From Byssochlamys sp. IMV 00236 (taxonomy: Eukaryota > Ascomycota > Eurotiomycetes > Eurotiales > Thermoascaceae), in assembly GCA_001931875.2 (NCBI GenBank), contig MSJH02000502.1:1-19274 (forward strand): 19,274 nucleotides of DNA. Direction: 5' to 3'. The notes beneath the pieces are model-generated. The model was not told where the DNA came from. It did no database searches and worked only from the letters and a program-made list of their open reading frames with translations. Below are positions 11,068 through 19,158 of the stretch, piece after piece (position 1 is the stretch's first letter; each line of letters starts with the position of its first letter). The position numbers and the translations under genes were made by a program.

Positions 11068-11188
11068 TTGATAAGCATGAGACAGGCATTCACTAGCACT
11101 TTCAGGCACTGATGACCATAGTAGGCATTGATAAGCATTTGATAAGCATTTGAGTATTTGTTTGATTGTTTGAGTGTATTGATAAGCA
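11068..11188 (+). repeat. Cluster of TTGATAAGCA repeats
   Basis: The exact 10-mer TTGATAAGCA occurs at 11068, 11128, 11139 and 11179. Variants (for example GCATTGATAGACATGG near 11026) lie just upstream. Two copies are 11 bp apart; the others are irregular. This is a decayed simple repeat and no gene overlaps it. The surrounding 10511-11690 stretch holds nothing else I can support. Confidence 0.6.
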
Positions 11189-11692
11189 GTAGCAAGTATT
11201 TTTTTTTTTGAGCATTAGCGAGTAGCAGAGGTTTCTTTAAGGAGAGGCCATTATAGAGTAAGATGCATCAGGAACAATGAAATAGAGTCAGCAAAAGTGT
11301 ATTTTCTAAAGGATGACATTAGTTACATGCAATTTGAGATTACCCAAACGCTGCTATACCTTTTCAACATAGAGAATAATAGAATAATAAAAGTATAGGA
11401 GAATTTTTAAAAAAGATAAAGAATAAAGAAAAAAAAAAGGGAAAAAAGACAAGGATGATGGTCTCTTTTATAGTTTTTTGTTTATATGAATCATGTTATT
11501 TAGGCTGAAAATAAATGACTCATTCCTCCTTTCTCCAATAATGTATGAATATATAAATAACTCGTTCTCTATCTTATCCATATTAGAACATATCCGAGCA
11601 TCCGAGCATCCGAACGTCTCCTCCCCTTTTTTTGCGTATTTTTTTCACGGGCCCTTCCTTTTCTGATGCCGCTTGTTTACATAAAGTTGACC

Positions 11693-11722
11693 TCTCACAC
11701 ACATACACATACACACACATAT
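11693..11722 (+). repeat. CA/ACAT microsatellite
   Basis: A stretch of ACAC and ACATAC units between a T-rich run and AT-rich DNA. It is an ordinary simple-sequence repeat with no associated gene. Confidence 0.75.
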
Positions 11723-13301
11723 AATTTTTTTTCATTTTGATTGCTTCGCTTTTCTCATTTCCAATATGCATTTTTCTATTTTTCTGGTCGTTTTCTTTAA
11801 GAATGAATAAAAAAGTAGGTTGAGAATTAAATGTACAAAGAAAAAGGTTGGGAGGAGGACGGCAGCTCATAGTAAACAAAAAAATAAGGCTTTCTCAAAG
11901 AGCACTAGGCTGCCAATTCTGTGGAACACACGCAATTGATTCCATTACAGTTGTTATTTGTCAATCAAAGAAAGTTAATCATGATTGATCTATTTGGTTA
12001 GCCACTATGACTTTTTGCTAAAAATAGCCAAACCAAATCACCCTAGCCTTCATGTATCAAAATCTGTTTATCAAGCATGAACATAGCTGGCTTAGGTAAA
12101 TACAAGAGTGTGTAATATTTTTATTCTTATTTTTAGTGCACATGAAAAAAAAGGTAAAAGGTAAAATGTTTATCCTCTATTCCCTATTGTTATATCCCTA
12201 TCCTTTTCCCTTCTGCTTGTGAAATGTAGACTATTGTTAGTGACGATTGTGATTGTGATAGATTTAATGACTATACGTTCATTTTTATAGTAAAGCAATG
12301 GATCTTCCAAGTCTGCATAAACTATTTCAAATGGCGCTCGAAACAGGATGGATTGCTAAGGTACGCGGCATACTTTATTTAGCCCCTTATTATCATGGAT
12401 ACTCGTGTATCATGAATGAGAGGTATTATCAAATATGTAATTGATTGAATAATGAAAAAGGGCGTTGTTAATGAAAAAGAATATGAATACGTGAATGTCA
12501 AAAGGATAAAAAAATAAGCCTTATATGGAATAAAAATAGTAGAGAGGAACAATGTGATGGCAGAGCAGTTCACCACTGCAACAGCGAATGTTGTCACTTA
12601 GTTGACCAAGTGTAGCCTTTACTTTGTTGACCCCCTATAGTTAATACTGTCAAGGATACTTTACTTGTAAACACAACAGTGCATGCATTTGGTGTTTGCT
12701 TTATTCATGATCAAGATTAATGTTGGTTCATTTCAGTAAAGGGAAAAAACGTTCTAATCAAAAGCTCAATCTCATTTTTTTTATTTTTTTCTTTAGTTGA
12801 AAACTTTTTTCTTTATTATCAATAACATATGTTTTAAATACAACAAAAATAGATTGCAGGTACATAACATTTTTTGACCAACTTTTGGTGTACAGGCGTA
12901 TTTAGCATGACTTGAGGCAGTTTGTACGATGTAGGTTACTTTTTGACACAGAGTTGCTTGTATTGACCATAGTGACGATTTAATCTTTAAGCTTCAGAAA
13001 GTGAGACAGTTGTCACTGTCTTGGGACAGAGCCAACTCTAAGCAGATTCTATTATTTTATGGATCAAAATGCTTTTAGATATCATTGTCTTTTTTCTTTG
13101 AGGTAAAGATAAATGCAACCTGCGTCTATTTTAAGCTCAGGATAGTGCACCTTTTTGGATCATCCTACGAATACCTATGTTTAACAGTACTAGAAGTTGA
13201 TGCCTTGGCTAGCATCACAGTGATAAGCTCAAATACTCACATTTGGACGCCCATCATCTTACATACACGACCGCTTGGGCCTTTCTCTTTTCTATTGATG
13301 A
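11723..13301. other. Gene-poor stretch with one exon-like segment
   Basis: No gene can be supported across about 1.6 kb of AT-rich DNA. One exon-like segment stands out at 12299-12361: ATG followed by 20 non-repetitive codons (MDLPSLHKLFQMALETGWIA, then Lys) directly followed by GTACGC, a possible splice donor. No matching downstream exon was found. Other open frames here are low-complexity. Confidence 0.4.
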
Positions 13302-14413
13302 TCCGGCTTCCTTTTACCTGAACAAGCTCTCACACAAGTCCTCCTCAAATCCACCAGCGATGGCTGTCAGATGAAAGCAATGGTGGATAGTCATTATAGG
13401 GCTATGAATACCTTAACTACACACTATCCACCCAGCCACTTCTTCAAGACATCGAGGGCTACTTTGGACACCACATTTCAACTGTTAAAAAAATGGGGGA
13501 GCTCGTTTTTGTTTATCGTGTACATTCAAACCATTCTATAATCCGTAATTTCCTATACTTAAAATTATGCTTCTTTTATTTGGAATGTTTGGAAAGCTCA
13601 CGTTTTGTCGATCAAATTTCGAAAACGGACCGTACCTTTATTAACTTTTGCGATGGCAAGAAGGAATTTATTATACCCTTTTTTATCTTTTGTTCTCTGC
13701 TATTGTCAGGCGAATTGATTTTATATTTATATATATACTTGATGACCTTCTGACTGGAAGAGACAACCTCAACTTTTTGCTTTGGCTAATAGAGAAACTT
13801 GGGACTTTGCAAGAAGGCTGTCTCGCAAGAAATATCATGTACTTAAAGAAAAGGCCAATGTCCTTGATATTATTAGAGTATCAGAACTTGTGATCGAAGA
13901 TCGTCTCTACGGTCTAACATTCGTTTCGCATTTTCTGCGCTTTGCAAATTATGTGAGCTCAATAACTTTCATGAACAAGAAGACTTTTTCTATTTCATTC
14001 ATCCAGCTCTTCGTGTCAATAAGGCAAAAATGCACAGTCATTACTCCTGCAGAAAAAATGAACTTGTTTAATATTGTAATTAAAGACGCGGGCAACAAGC
14101 AAATCAGTATCAAGCCCAATTTAGACAATGATCATATATCCAATTTGATAAAGACTCCTGAAGAAGTATAAAGAAGGCCGAACTGATAAAAAAAGTCGAA
14201 AAGATCAAATTTTATATCAAAAACAACGGCGCTGTTACAATGACAGACAACCTAAGTCAACTTCTTCCTTGCCGCATCAACCGTTTGCGCAACACGAATC
14301 AGTACGTATTATATGACCATAATGGCATGGAGATAGCGTCAACAAACAGCGCAGCACGAATCTATACATTTGCTGACGATTTATGCCCAAATTTTTATCA
14401 ATGGGTTACTTGA
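13302..14413 (+). pseudogene. Decayed or intron-containing unidentified gene in several frames
   Basis: Consecutive coding-like segments run in the same direction but change frame. The first is 13302-13541 (LTQVLLKSTSDGCQMKAMVD, then RAMNTLTTHYPPSHFF). The second is 13746 to about 13950 (WKRQPQLFALANRETWDFAR, then LSRKKYHVLKEKANV). The third shifts to another frame at about 13900-14060 (SALCKLCELNNFHEQEDFFY). The last is 14162-14413 (VEKIKFYIKNNGAVTMTDNL, then LPCRINRLRNTNQYVLYDHN), ending at TGA. Codon choice in these segments resembles that of the real genes, unlike the flanks. Some frame changes could be short introns, but two frames overlap around 13860-13950 in a way splicing does not easily explain. 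I recognise no domain. A decayed transposon or a lineage-specific gene are the main options. Confidence 0.4.
13382..13432. repeat. 10-bp perfect inverted repeat, 31-nt loop
   Basis: GGTGGATAGT at 13382-13391 is matched by ACTATCCACC at 13423-13432. It lies inside the first coding-like segment of the 13302-14413 relic, so it may be a chance hairpin or a remnant of an element end. Confidence 0.5.
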
Positions 14414-14631
14414 AGGAATAAACGACAACATTATTGGGTAATTGATATTTGATATTTATGACGAGCTAATAGACATTTACTTACTTTTCCTAATCTTTAG
14501 TTATCCTTTTTAAATTCAATAAGTAACCCAAGAAAAAAGGAAAAGGAAATAATAACATTTGGTTATTTTTATGGTTGATTAGGTATAACTGTCATAGTAC
14601 ACAAGTCACCTGCTTGTAATCTTTTCATATT

Positions 14632-15083
14632 TCAATGGATGTTTCGTTTGTGACCACGGATCAATGCTGCCTTGGTTACCATAATATATTCGAGAATACC
14701 ATCAATATCTGAGTGAAAGTCAAGAATTCGTTCGATATACCCCAAAGTATCAGGGTCCAGTTGAGAAATCTTGGGGATGTAATCAAGTTTGGCTTTCAAA
14801 TGGTCGGACAAGGATGATAGGATGACCTTCAACATATCGGAATAAATGAGGGTGATGATCCTCGAAAGGTGTAATCTTTTAAATAAAAGACATGAGATAA
14901 GAAATATGACACATATAGAGTACTTACTTGATGGCTTCCTCTTCAATAGATGACAGATGATCCGATAAAAGCTTGTTGACGACAAAGGGAAACACTACAA
15001 GCACCAGAAAATGCACCAGAAATTAGACTAATACTACGGGCGCTACCTCTATCCATTACCTATGATATCGTCCAACAAAGCTT
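14632..15083 (-). pseudogene. Three-exon gene fragment, 5'-truncated, unidentified
   Basis: Three minus-strand pieces join in phase: about 15060-15083 (ending LLDDII plus one base), 14928-14994 (FPFVVNKLLSDHLSSIEEEA), and 14632-14875. The last contains LHLSRIITLIYSDMLKVILS and LDPDTLGYIERILDFHSD and ends GHKRNIH before TGA. Introns 14995-15059 (65 nt) and 14876-14927 (52 nt) have clean GT..AG borders. The product is helical and Leu/Ile/Asp-rich. Just upstream of the first piece the same frame meets TAA and TAG, and no start codon is available, unless another acceptor such as AAAAAG near 15084 begins this exon and more exons lie further upstream. That upstream DNA is repeat sequence, so truncation by an insertion or rearrangement is the simplest reading. 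The family is not recognised. Confidence 0.5.
14995..15060 (-). repeat. Inverted duplicate arm 1 (intron of the 14632 gene fragment)
   Basis: Read on the minus strand, this intron starts GGTAATG, then has GGTAGCGCCCGTAGTATTAG, and ends CTTGTAGTGTT at the exon edge. The same ordered blocks, diverged and with an inserted stretch, occur on the plus strand at 15309-15393. The two form an inverted duplication about 250 bp apart. Confidence 0.55.
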
Positions 15084-15138
15084 TTTAATCTGCAGGGTCA
15101 AACTAAACATGGCTTTATGAAGTTACCATCTTGGATTG

Positions 15139-15222
15139 GTTCTTTTCAAGAAGAAGAAAGAGATAAAAAGAAATATTGTTATTTCTTTATTCTAGTTTTA
15201 TGTTGTCAGTCTATCAACAAAG
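15139..15222 (+). repeat. Copy A of a repeated coding-like segment
   Basis: This segment reads FQEEERDKKKYCYFFILVLC in the plus frame that starts at 15117. It is similar, at DNA and protein level, to 18641-18715. The main length difference near the start is one AAG triplet, so the frame is kept. It probably derives from a repeated gene or mobile element. The family is not recognised. Confidence 0.5.
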
Positions 15223-15308
15223 ATGCAAGAATACGTGTAATTATAATGACATCGTATTTTATATCAGAGAGAGAGAACTGGACAAGCCTTAGATTAGGCA
15301 GAGGCATT

Positions 15309-15393
15309 GGTAATGTGAAGTTGTATAGTGACAGCATAGGTAGCGCCCTAAGGAAGCGCCCGTAGCATTAGCCTATTTTATAATGCATGTAGT
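15309..15393 (+). repeat. Inverted duplicate arm 2
   Basis: The plus-strand sequence GGTAATGTGAAG, then GGTAGCGCCC, AAGCGCCCGTAGCATTAGCC and finally CATGTAGTGTT, parallels the intron at 14995-15060 read on the opposite strand. Similarity does not clearly extend into the flanking exons, and this arm is not within a supported gene. Confidence 0.55.
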
Positions 15394-15419
15394 GTTGACC
15401 GTCGAGAAATTCTCGGTAA

Positions 15420-15665
15420 CGGCGCAGAATATTTTTTGGGATTGTGGGACGAAAAATTCTCTATGCAGCCGCTGAAAAGTTCATTGGGTGGAACGCCGAA
15501 TTTCTCCAATCTGACTGTACAAGGAGAGAATCTAAATATACGGAGGATTGCAACAACGATGACGACAAGGATGAGAATTATGCTCCTTCTGTATTGTATT
15601 CATACTTAGTGGATCAACTATTAACCAATAACTGGCAATTATTCGACCTCAGCTTGTTACTTTGA
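15420..15665 (+). CDS. Small hypothetical ORF, acidic, doubtful
   Basis: A frame of about 80 codons is open from a TAA at 15417-15419 to TGA at 15663, but it lacks an ATG near its start. It reads KILYAAAEKFIGWNAEFLQS, then an acidic run NNDDDKDENY, then YLVDQLLTNNWQLFDLSLLL. Composition is coding-like, but there is no recognisable family, no promoter clue, and it sits in repeat-rich DNA. A relic or an internal exon is as likely as a gene. Confidence 0.25.
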   Translation, partial: RRRIFFGIVGRKILYAAAEKFIGWNAEFLQSDCTRRESKYTEDCNNDDDKDENYAPSVLYSYLVDQLLTNNWQLFDLSLLL

Positions 15666-15883
15666 AACAACTGTGTGGATCATCATTTAAGCTAATTACC
15701 AGGAACTGGGGTTTAAGGCACGCATATCCAATGACTCTAATCTATCATTGTTATTAGGGACCACCATCTTATTAAAGGCACTCGATTCGTCCTAACTCTC
15801 TTTCTCTTTGCCCCAATTGTCATTATTGACTACTGACGGATAAATCCTGATACAGCAAATCTATTTCAAGGTAAAGTCTATAT
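15666..15883. other. 3' flank of the dehydrogenase gene
   Basis: About 220 bp with no coding frame or repeat that I can support. It should hold the 3' untranslated region of the dehydrogenase transcript, which reads toward lower coordinates. TTTATT overlapping the stop codon (AATAAA on the coding strand) is too close to act as the cleavage signal. Confidence 0.45.
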
Positions 15884-17449
15884 TTATTTGTATTGTGAAG
15901 AAACCAATTTGGCAATTGTCTGAAGCTGAATGTTGCTTGTACCTTCATAGATAGCGCCAATCTTGGCATCTCTATAGAACTTTTCAACGCCCAATTCTCG
16001 TGTGAATCCAACACCGCCACACCATTCGATAGCTTTACTAGCAGCATGTTCAGCCACTTGAGAAGAATACAATTTGGCCATAGCAGCTTCCTTAATAAAA
16101 CTCTTTCCTTCTTCCTTTAAGCGAGCGGCATTATAAGTCAAAAGTCTAGCAGCTTCAATTTCAACGGCGACTACATAACAACAACAATCAATAACCTATT
16201 CTGGAATACTCTACTTTGATCATGAACTTACTTTGTGCATATTGATGTTGCATAGCTTGGAAATCACCAATGAATTGACCGAATTGCTTTCTTTGGAAGA
16301 GATAAGGTAAGGCAATATCATAAGCACCTTGAGCCAAACCAATCATTTGAGCAGCAATACCAATACGACCTTCATTCAAGATTTCAATAGCATACTTGTA
16401 ACCCTTTCCGACCTCACCAAGAATATTTTCCTTGGGAACAATCACGTCATCAAAATTCAACACACAAGTGGAAGAAGCACGAATACCTAGTTTGGATTCC
16501 TTCTTTGCAATTTGAACACCCATATCCTTTGTGACAATGAAACAGGTAATACCCTTATAACCCTTGGAAGGATCACTAGTAAAAATATTAGATCAAAGGC
16601 TTCTTTATCATCTCCCATCTTACACGTTGGCGAATACAAGGAAAAAATCGGCTTCACCAGAGTTGGTAATCCACATCTTTGAACCGTTAAGGACATAATG
16701 ATCGTCTTTTTCAATTGCACGTGTTTGAAGAGCAAATGCATCAGAACCTGAACCAGATTCAGATAAACAGAAGCAACCGACTGTGTCTGTAGCTAACTTG
16801 GGAAGGAATCTCTTTTTGACGTCTTCATTACCATATTTACGTACAAGAGTACCAACAAGTGTGTTCTATAAGTTGTTAATATGTTTCTAAACAAGTCAAG
16901 ATCAGTAACTCACTTGAACATCACAGAGAACACTGATAGAAGGATCGACCTTGGCAAGTTCTAATAAAGCCTCTGGGTGAATTTCACCTTTTTTTACCCT
17001 AATTCTTTTGACATTTACCTTCAATAGTGATAATAGCAGACATGAAAGAACAGTTGGCACCATCATATTCTGCATCAGTTTCAATACCCATAAGCTATCA
17101 GTCTCTATTAGTATAACATATGCGACAGTATATCAACATTACCCCTTGTTCAAAGAGACCCTTTAATACAGTAGGATCGACCTTTTCAGTTTCATCCATC
17201 TCCAGCACCTTGGGCTTTACCACTTCTTGAGCGAATCTAGCAACTGAAATTGTATTATTATAATGTTGAACACAGGATTTAAATATTTTGCGTACCTGTA
17301 TCTTTGAGCATAAGTTCTTCTTCAGTGAAAGCTTGAAGAGAAGTAGGAAGGCCGGCAGCGTTACGTGCTATGACAGATTGAGTGAAGGTTCTTTTAGGAA
17401 TAGAGCGAGTGATTGATTGTATGGAACGAGTAGCTGCAGTTCTGAACAT
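15884..17449 (-). CDS. ACADSB: Short/branched-chain acyl-CoA dehydrogenase, mitochondrial, complete
   Basis: This FAD enzyme oxidises short branched acyl-CoAs such as 2-methylbutyryl-CoA to the 2,3-enoyl-CoA in isoleucine breakdown and passes electrons to ETF in the mitochondrial matrix. Seven exons on the minus strand: 17296-17449, 17143-17243, 17019-17094, 16914-16960, 16624-16865, 16232-16575 and 15884-16170. Introns are 48-61 nt, GT..AG, all in phase. The product is 416 aa (human about 432). The N-terminus ([20 protein letters not shown]) is a typical Arg/Ser presequence. The FAD/substrate signature [13 protein letters not shown] lies at 156-168. The second signature, [20 protein letters not shown], is followed by [11 protein letters not shown] with the catalytic base Glu397. 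The block [18 protein letters not shown] supports ACADSB over other family members. An upstream in-frame ATG at 17536 was not chosen because the codons between are a pyrimidine-tract leader and would bury the presequence. Very secure. Confidence 0.96.
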
Positions 17450-17601
17450 GGTTAACAAAGTAAAGAAAGAAAAAAGGGGAGAGAAAGAAAAGAGAGAAAG
17501 GACAGGGTCTGTAAATAAAGCATTTCCACGCAGCATGTGAATTTTGGAAATGTTTATAGTTTTTAATACACTTTAAATTCAGACATTGTGTAACAATTTT
17601 A
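17450..17601 (-). promoter_or_regulatory. Leader/promoter region of the dehydrogenase gene
   Basis: On the coding (minus) strand a CT-rich tract lies immediately before the ATG (about 17457-17503), preceded by AT-rich DNA. The decayed Fanzor-like sequence starts at about 17600, so the promoter is squeezed into about 150 bp or overlaps the relic. No specific factor site is recognised. Confidence 0.4.
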
Positions 17602-18045
17602 TTAAAAAGAGAAACACTTTACTTTCTTTTGTGCTTGGAAGATCGGCTTTCTTTTCATCCCAAACAGAAAGAGAAATGGACGATATGTTCTTGTGAGCAT
17701 TGATACCTCGTTGACATAGTGTCTTGTAGGTGTTGCAAACCAGGACATACTTGTAAGAGGATCGTTACTCATTGCAAGCTTTTGATGCTTTGTATACATC
17801 AATTGTAACTGCCAGTTATCTCTCTTTTTTATAAATGATCGATAGAAAGCACTAGTAACGTCGGATCTGTTTTCCTTGAGCTTTTCCGAATCTTTTCCAA
17901 GCATCCCCGAACCAAAGACTATAAGCGACACTAGTACTCTTTTACTGTGTCGCGTCTACTTTCTCTTTTTCTGATGAAGCCTCATCCCATTTATAGTATT
18001 TGCAAGCAAAACTTTGTTGTTCTCGTTAGGGGTCAAGCCCTTGAT
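17602..18045 (-). pseudogene. Degenerate TnpB/Fanzor-like nuclease, catalytic part
   Basis: Reading down the minus strand, family blocks appear in order but in changing frames. First comes QGLDP followed by a stop (Asp codon 18032-18034) and FACKYYKWDEASSEKEKVDA, like a RuvC-I GxDPG block. Next is SLIVFGSGMLGKDSEKLKEN, then SDVTSAFYRSFIKKR, the block before RuvC-II. Then comes IDVYKASKACNE with a stop, where the family has D-E-[FY]-[KR]-[TA]-S-K-x-C; the Glu is Val here. Last is YVLVCNTYKTLCQRGINAHK, the Zn-ribbon/RuvC-III end, where family proteins have C-x-x-C and QRD-N-A; one Cys and the Asp are changed. Fanzor proteins are eukaryotic RNA-guided nucleases related to TnpB. Stops, frame changes and lost catalytic residues make this copy dead. 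Motif patterns are recalled, not searched. Confidence 0.6.
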
Positions 18046-18077
18046 ATTAATTGAAAAGAAGAGTAATGACAATTCAT

Positions 18078-18521
18078 TTAACATCTAGGCTTTCCATGAA
18101 CTATAAGCGTACATGATTGGTTGGCTTTACAGGTAGATATCGTTTTAGCCTTTAAGGAGCCTTTATAGGGACACTTGACACATTGATCAAATGACAGCTT
18201 GCTTGTAAAAGTACGATGGCTTGAGTCCAGATTCTTTGTAAACATTTCAGTTTTGGACAACAAATGGATTTTGCACAGGGCAGAACAAGGTGATTTGTGG
18301 CCCATCCCTTTACAATTGGTGCATCTCTCTATGCGTGCGTCTTTTATGAGGAAACATTGCCAGCTTGGGCGGGAGTTAGAAAAACTTTCTATAACAAGGC
18401 TGAGTACTATATTCTCTGTCGCGTGTTCAGCAAAATTGCTAGTTTGCAATTTATAGAAAAGAAAGCCACAGAATAGATTCGAGTTGGGCAATGCTACAGG
18501 TGCTTCCTGTAATGTCGTCAA
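18078..18521 (-). pseudogene. N-terminal zinc-knuckle ORF of the same degenerate element
   Basis: An unbroken 147-codon frame starts at ATG 18521. Its middle reads RCTNCKGMGHKSPCSALC, a knuckle of spacing C-x2-C-x4-H-x7-C, followed by KIHLLSKTEMFTKNLDSSHR, FTSKLSFDQCVK and SLKAKTISTCKANQSC. I recall knuckle-bearing N-terminal regions with a similar [FT]-[TS]-[RK]-K-L-x-F-D-x-C-V block in Mucorales TnpB/Fanzor-like proteins. The ORF is directly upstream of, and in the same direction as, the catalytic relic. The usual few hundred residues between the two parts are missing (only about 30 bp remain), so an internal deletion is inferred. The frame ends at TGA/TAG-type stops near 18078. A short expressed zinc-knuckle protein is possible but less likely. 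Confidence 0.5.
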
Positions 18522-18820
18522 CGAAACTTGTCAATGTGTGGCGCCACGATAAACTTGCTCAGGGATCGAAGCATTCTCTTGTTATTTGGTATAGAATACG
18601 AATTTGTAAAGTTTTCATTTGGCTCTCTTCCCTCTGTTTCTTTCAAGAAGAAAGAGATAAAAAGAAATGGCTTTATTTCTGTACTTTAATCTTATGTTGC
18701 ACGAGTTTGACCAACAAAAATCTTTCAGAGGAAGACAAAAACGCAAGAAAGACCCTGTCTATGGTGTTTTTCAACTGGCATGTAAAAATACTATTAGATC
18801 CTTTTAATACAAGGGATTAA
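18522..18820 (+). other. Repeat-bearing flank, copy B of the segment at 15139
   Basis: The plus strand is open from 18491 to 18820. Within it 18641-18715 (FQEERDKKKWLYFCTLILCC) resembles copy A at 15139-15222, and the frame continues SEEDKNARKTLSMVFFNWHV to a TAA. The start of this frame overlaps the minus-strand knuckle ORF, so the two cannot both be old genes. The repeated segment itself is likely a fragment of another repeated gene. The family is not recognised. Confidence 0.4.
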
Positions 18821-19158
18821 ATGCTATTAAATGAATATTGTATTATCAGTGATGATTTAATGTATTTTGTGAATTGTGATTAGACATTTATTATGATAAA
18901 AGCGTCAAAAAAGCACTTGTCAATTCCTTTATGAAATAAGTCAATTAGAATCCAAAAGATGAGCTTTTTCCATTTGCAAAATAGTGAACGTGCTTTTATA
19001 CTTGAAGATCATTCAAGTACACAAGCTTACAGGGACGCGCGCCCCCTTTAAAAAAGGATTTTTCCTTTAAAAGAAAGACTTGTTCATCACTGGGAGCAGT
19101 AATACATCAAAATAAACACTAATTACATATTTGTACTTTTTATTCATTATCTCGTCTT
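18821..19158. other. AT-rich stretch with a weak hairpin
   Basis: No gene is seen. An imperfect inverted repeat around 19047-19070 (TTTAAAAAAGG, then TTCCTTTAAAAG) follows a GC-rich ACGCGCGCCCCC at 19035. These may be remnants of an element edge, but nothing else supports that. Confidence 0.35.

Noticed and set aside
10743..11195. Overlapping minus-strand frames of 66-79 codons
   Set aside because: Three overlapping frames in repeat DNA, partly generated by the TTGATAAGCA repeats (recurring LIN residues); no family signal.
11583..11879. 98-codon minus-strand open frame
   Set aside because: Built from a microsatellite and low-complexity Lys/Arg runs with no conserved-looking block.
12379..12597. 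Hydrophobic 72-codon minus-strand frame resembling a membrane protein
   Set aside because: Ile/Phe/Thr richness follows from AT-rich DNA; no start context, conserved motif or partner exon.
15012..15385. A short transposon (MITE) with terminal inverted repeats defined by the two duplicated arms
   Set aside because: One arm coincides with a spliceable intron and no target-site duplication was seen, so a complete element could not be delimited.
17450..17536. Upstream in-frame ATG for the dehydrogenase (17536)
   Set aside because: The added residues come from a CT-rich leader and would hide a textbook mitochondrial presequence that begins at 17449.
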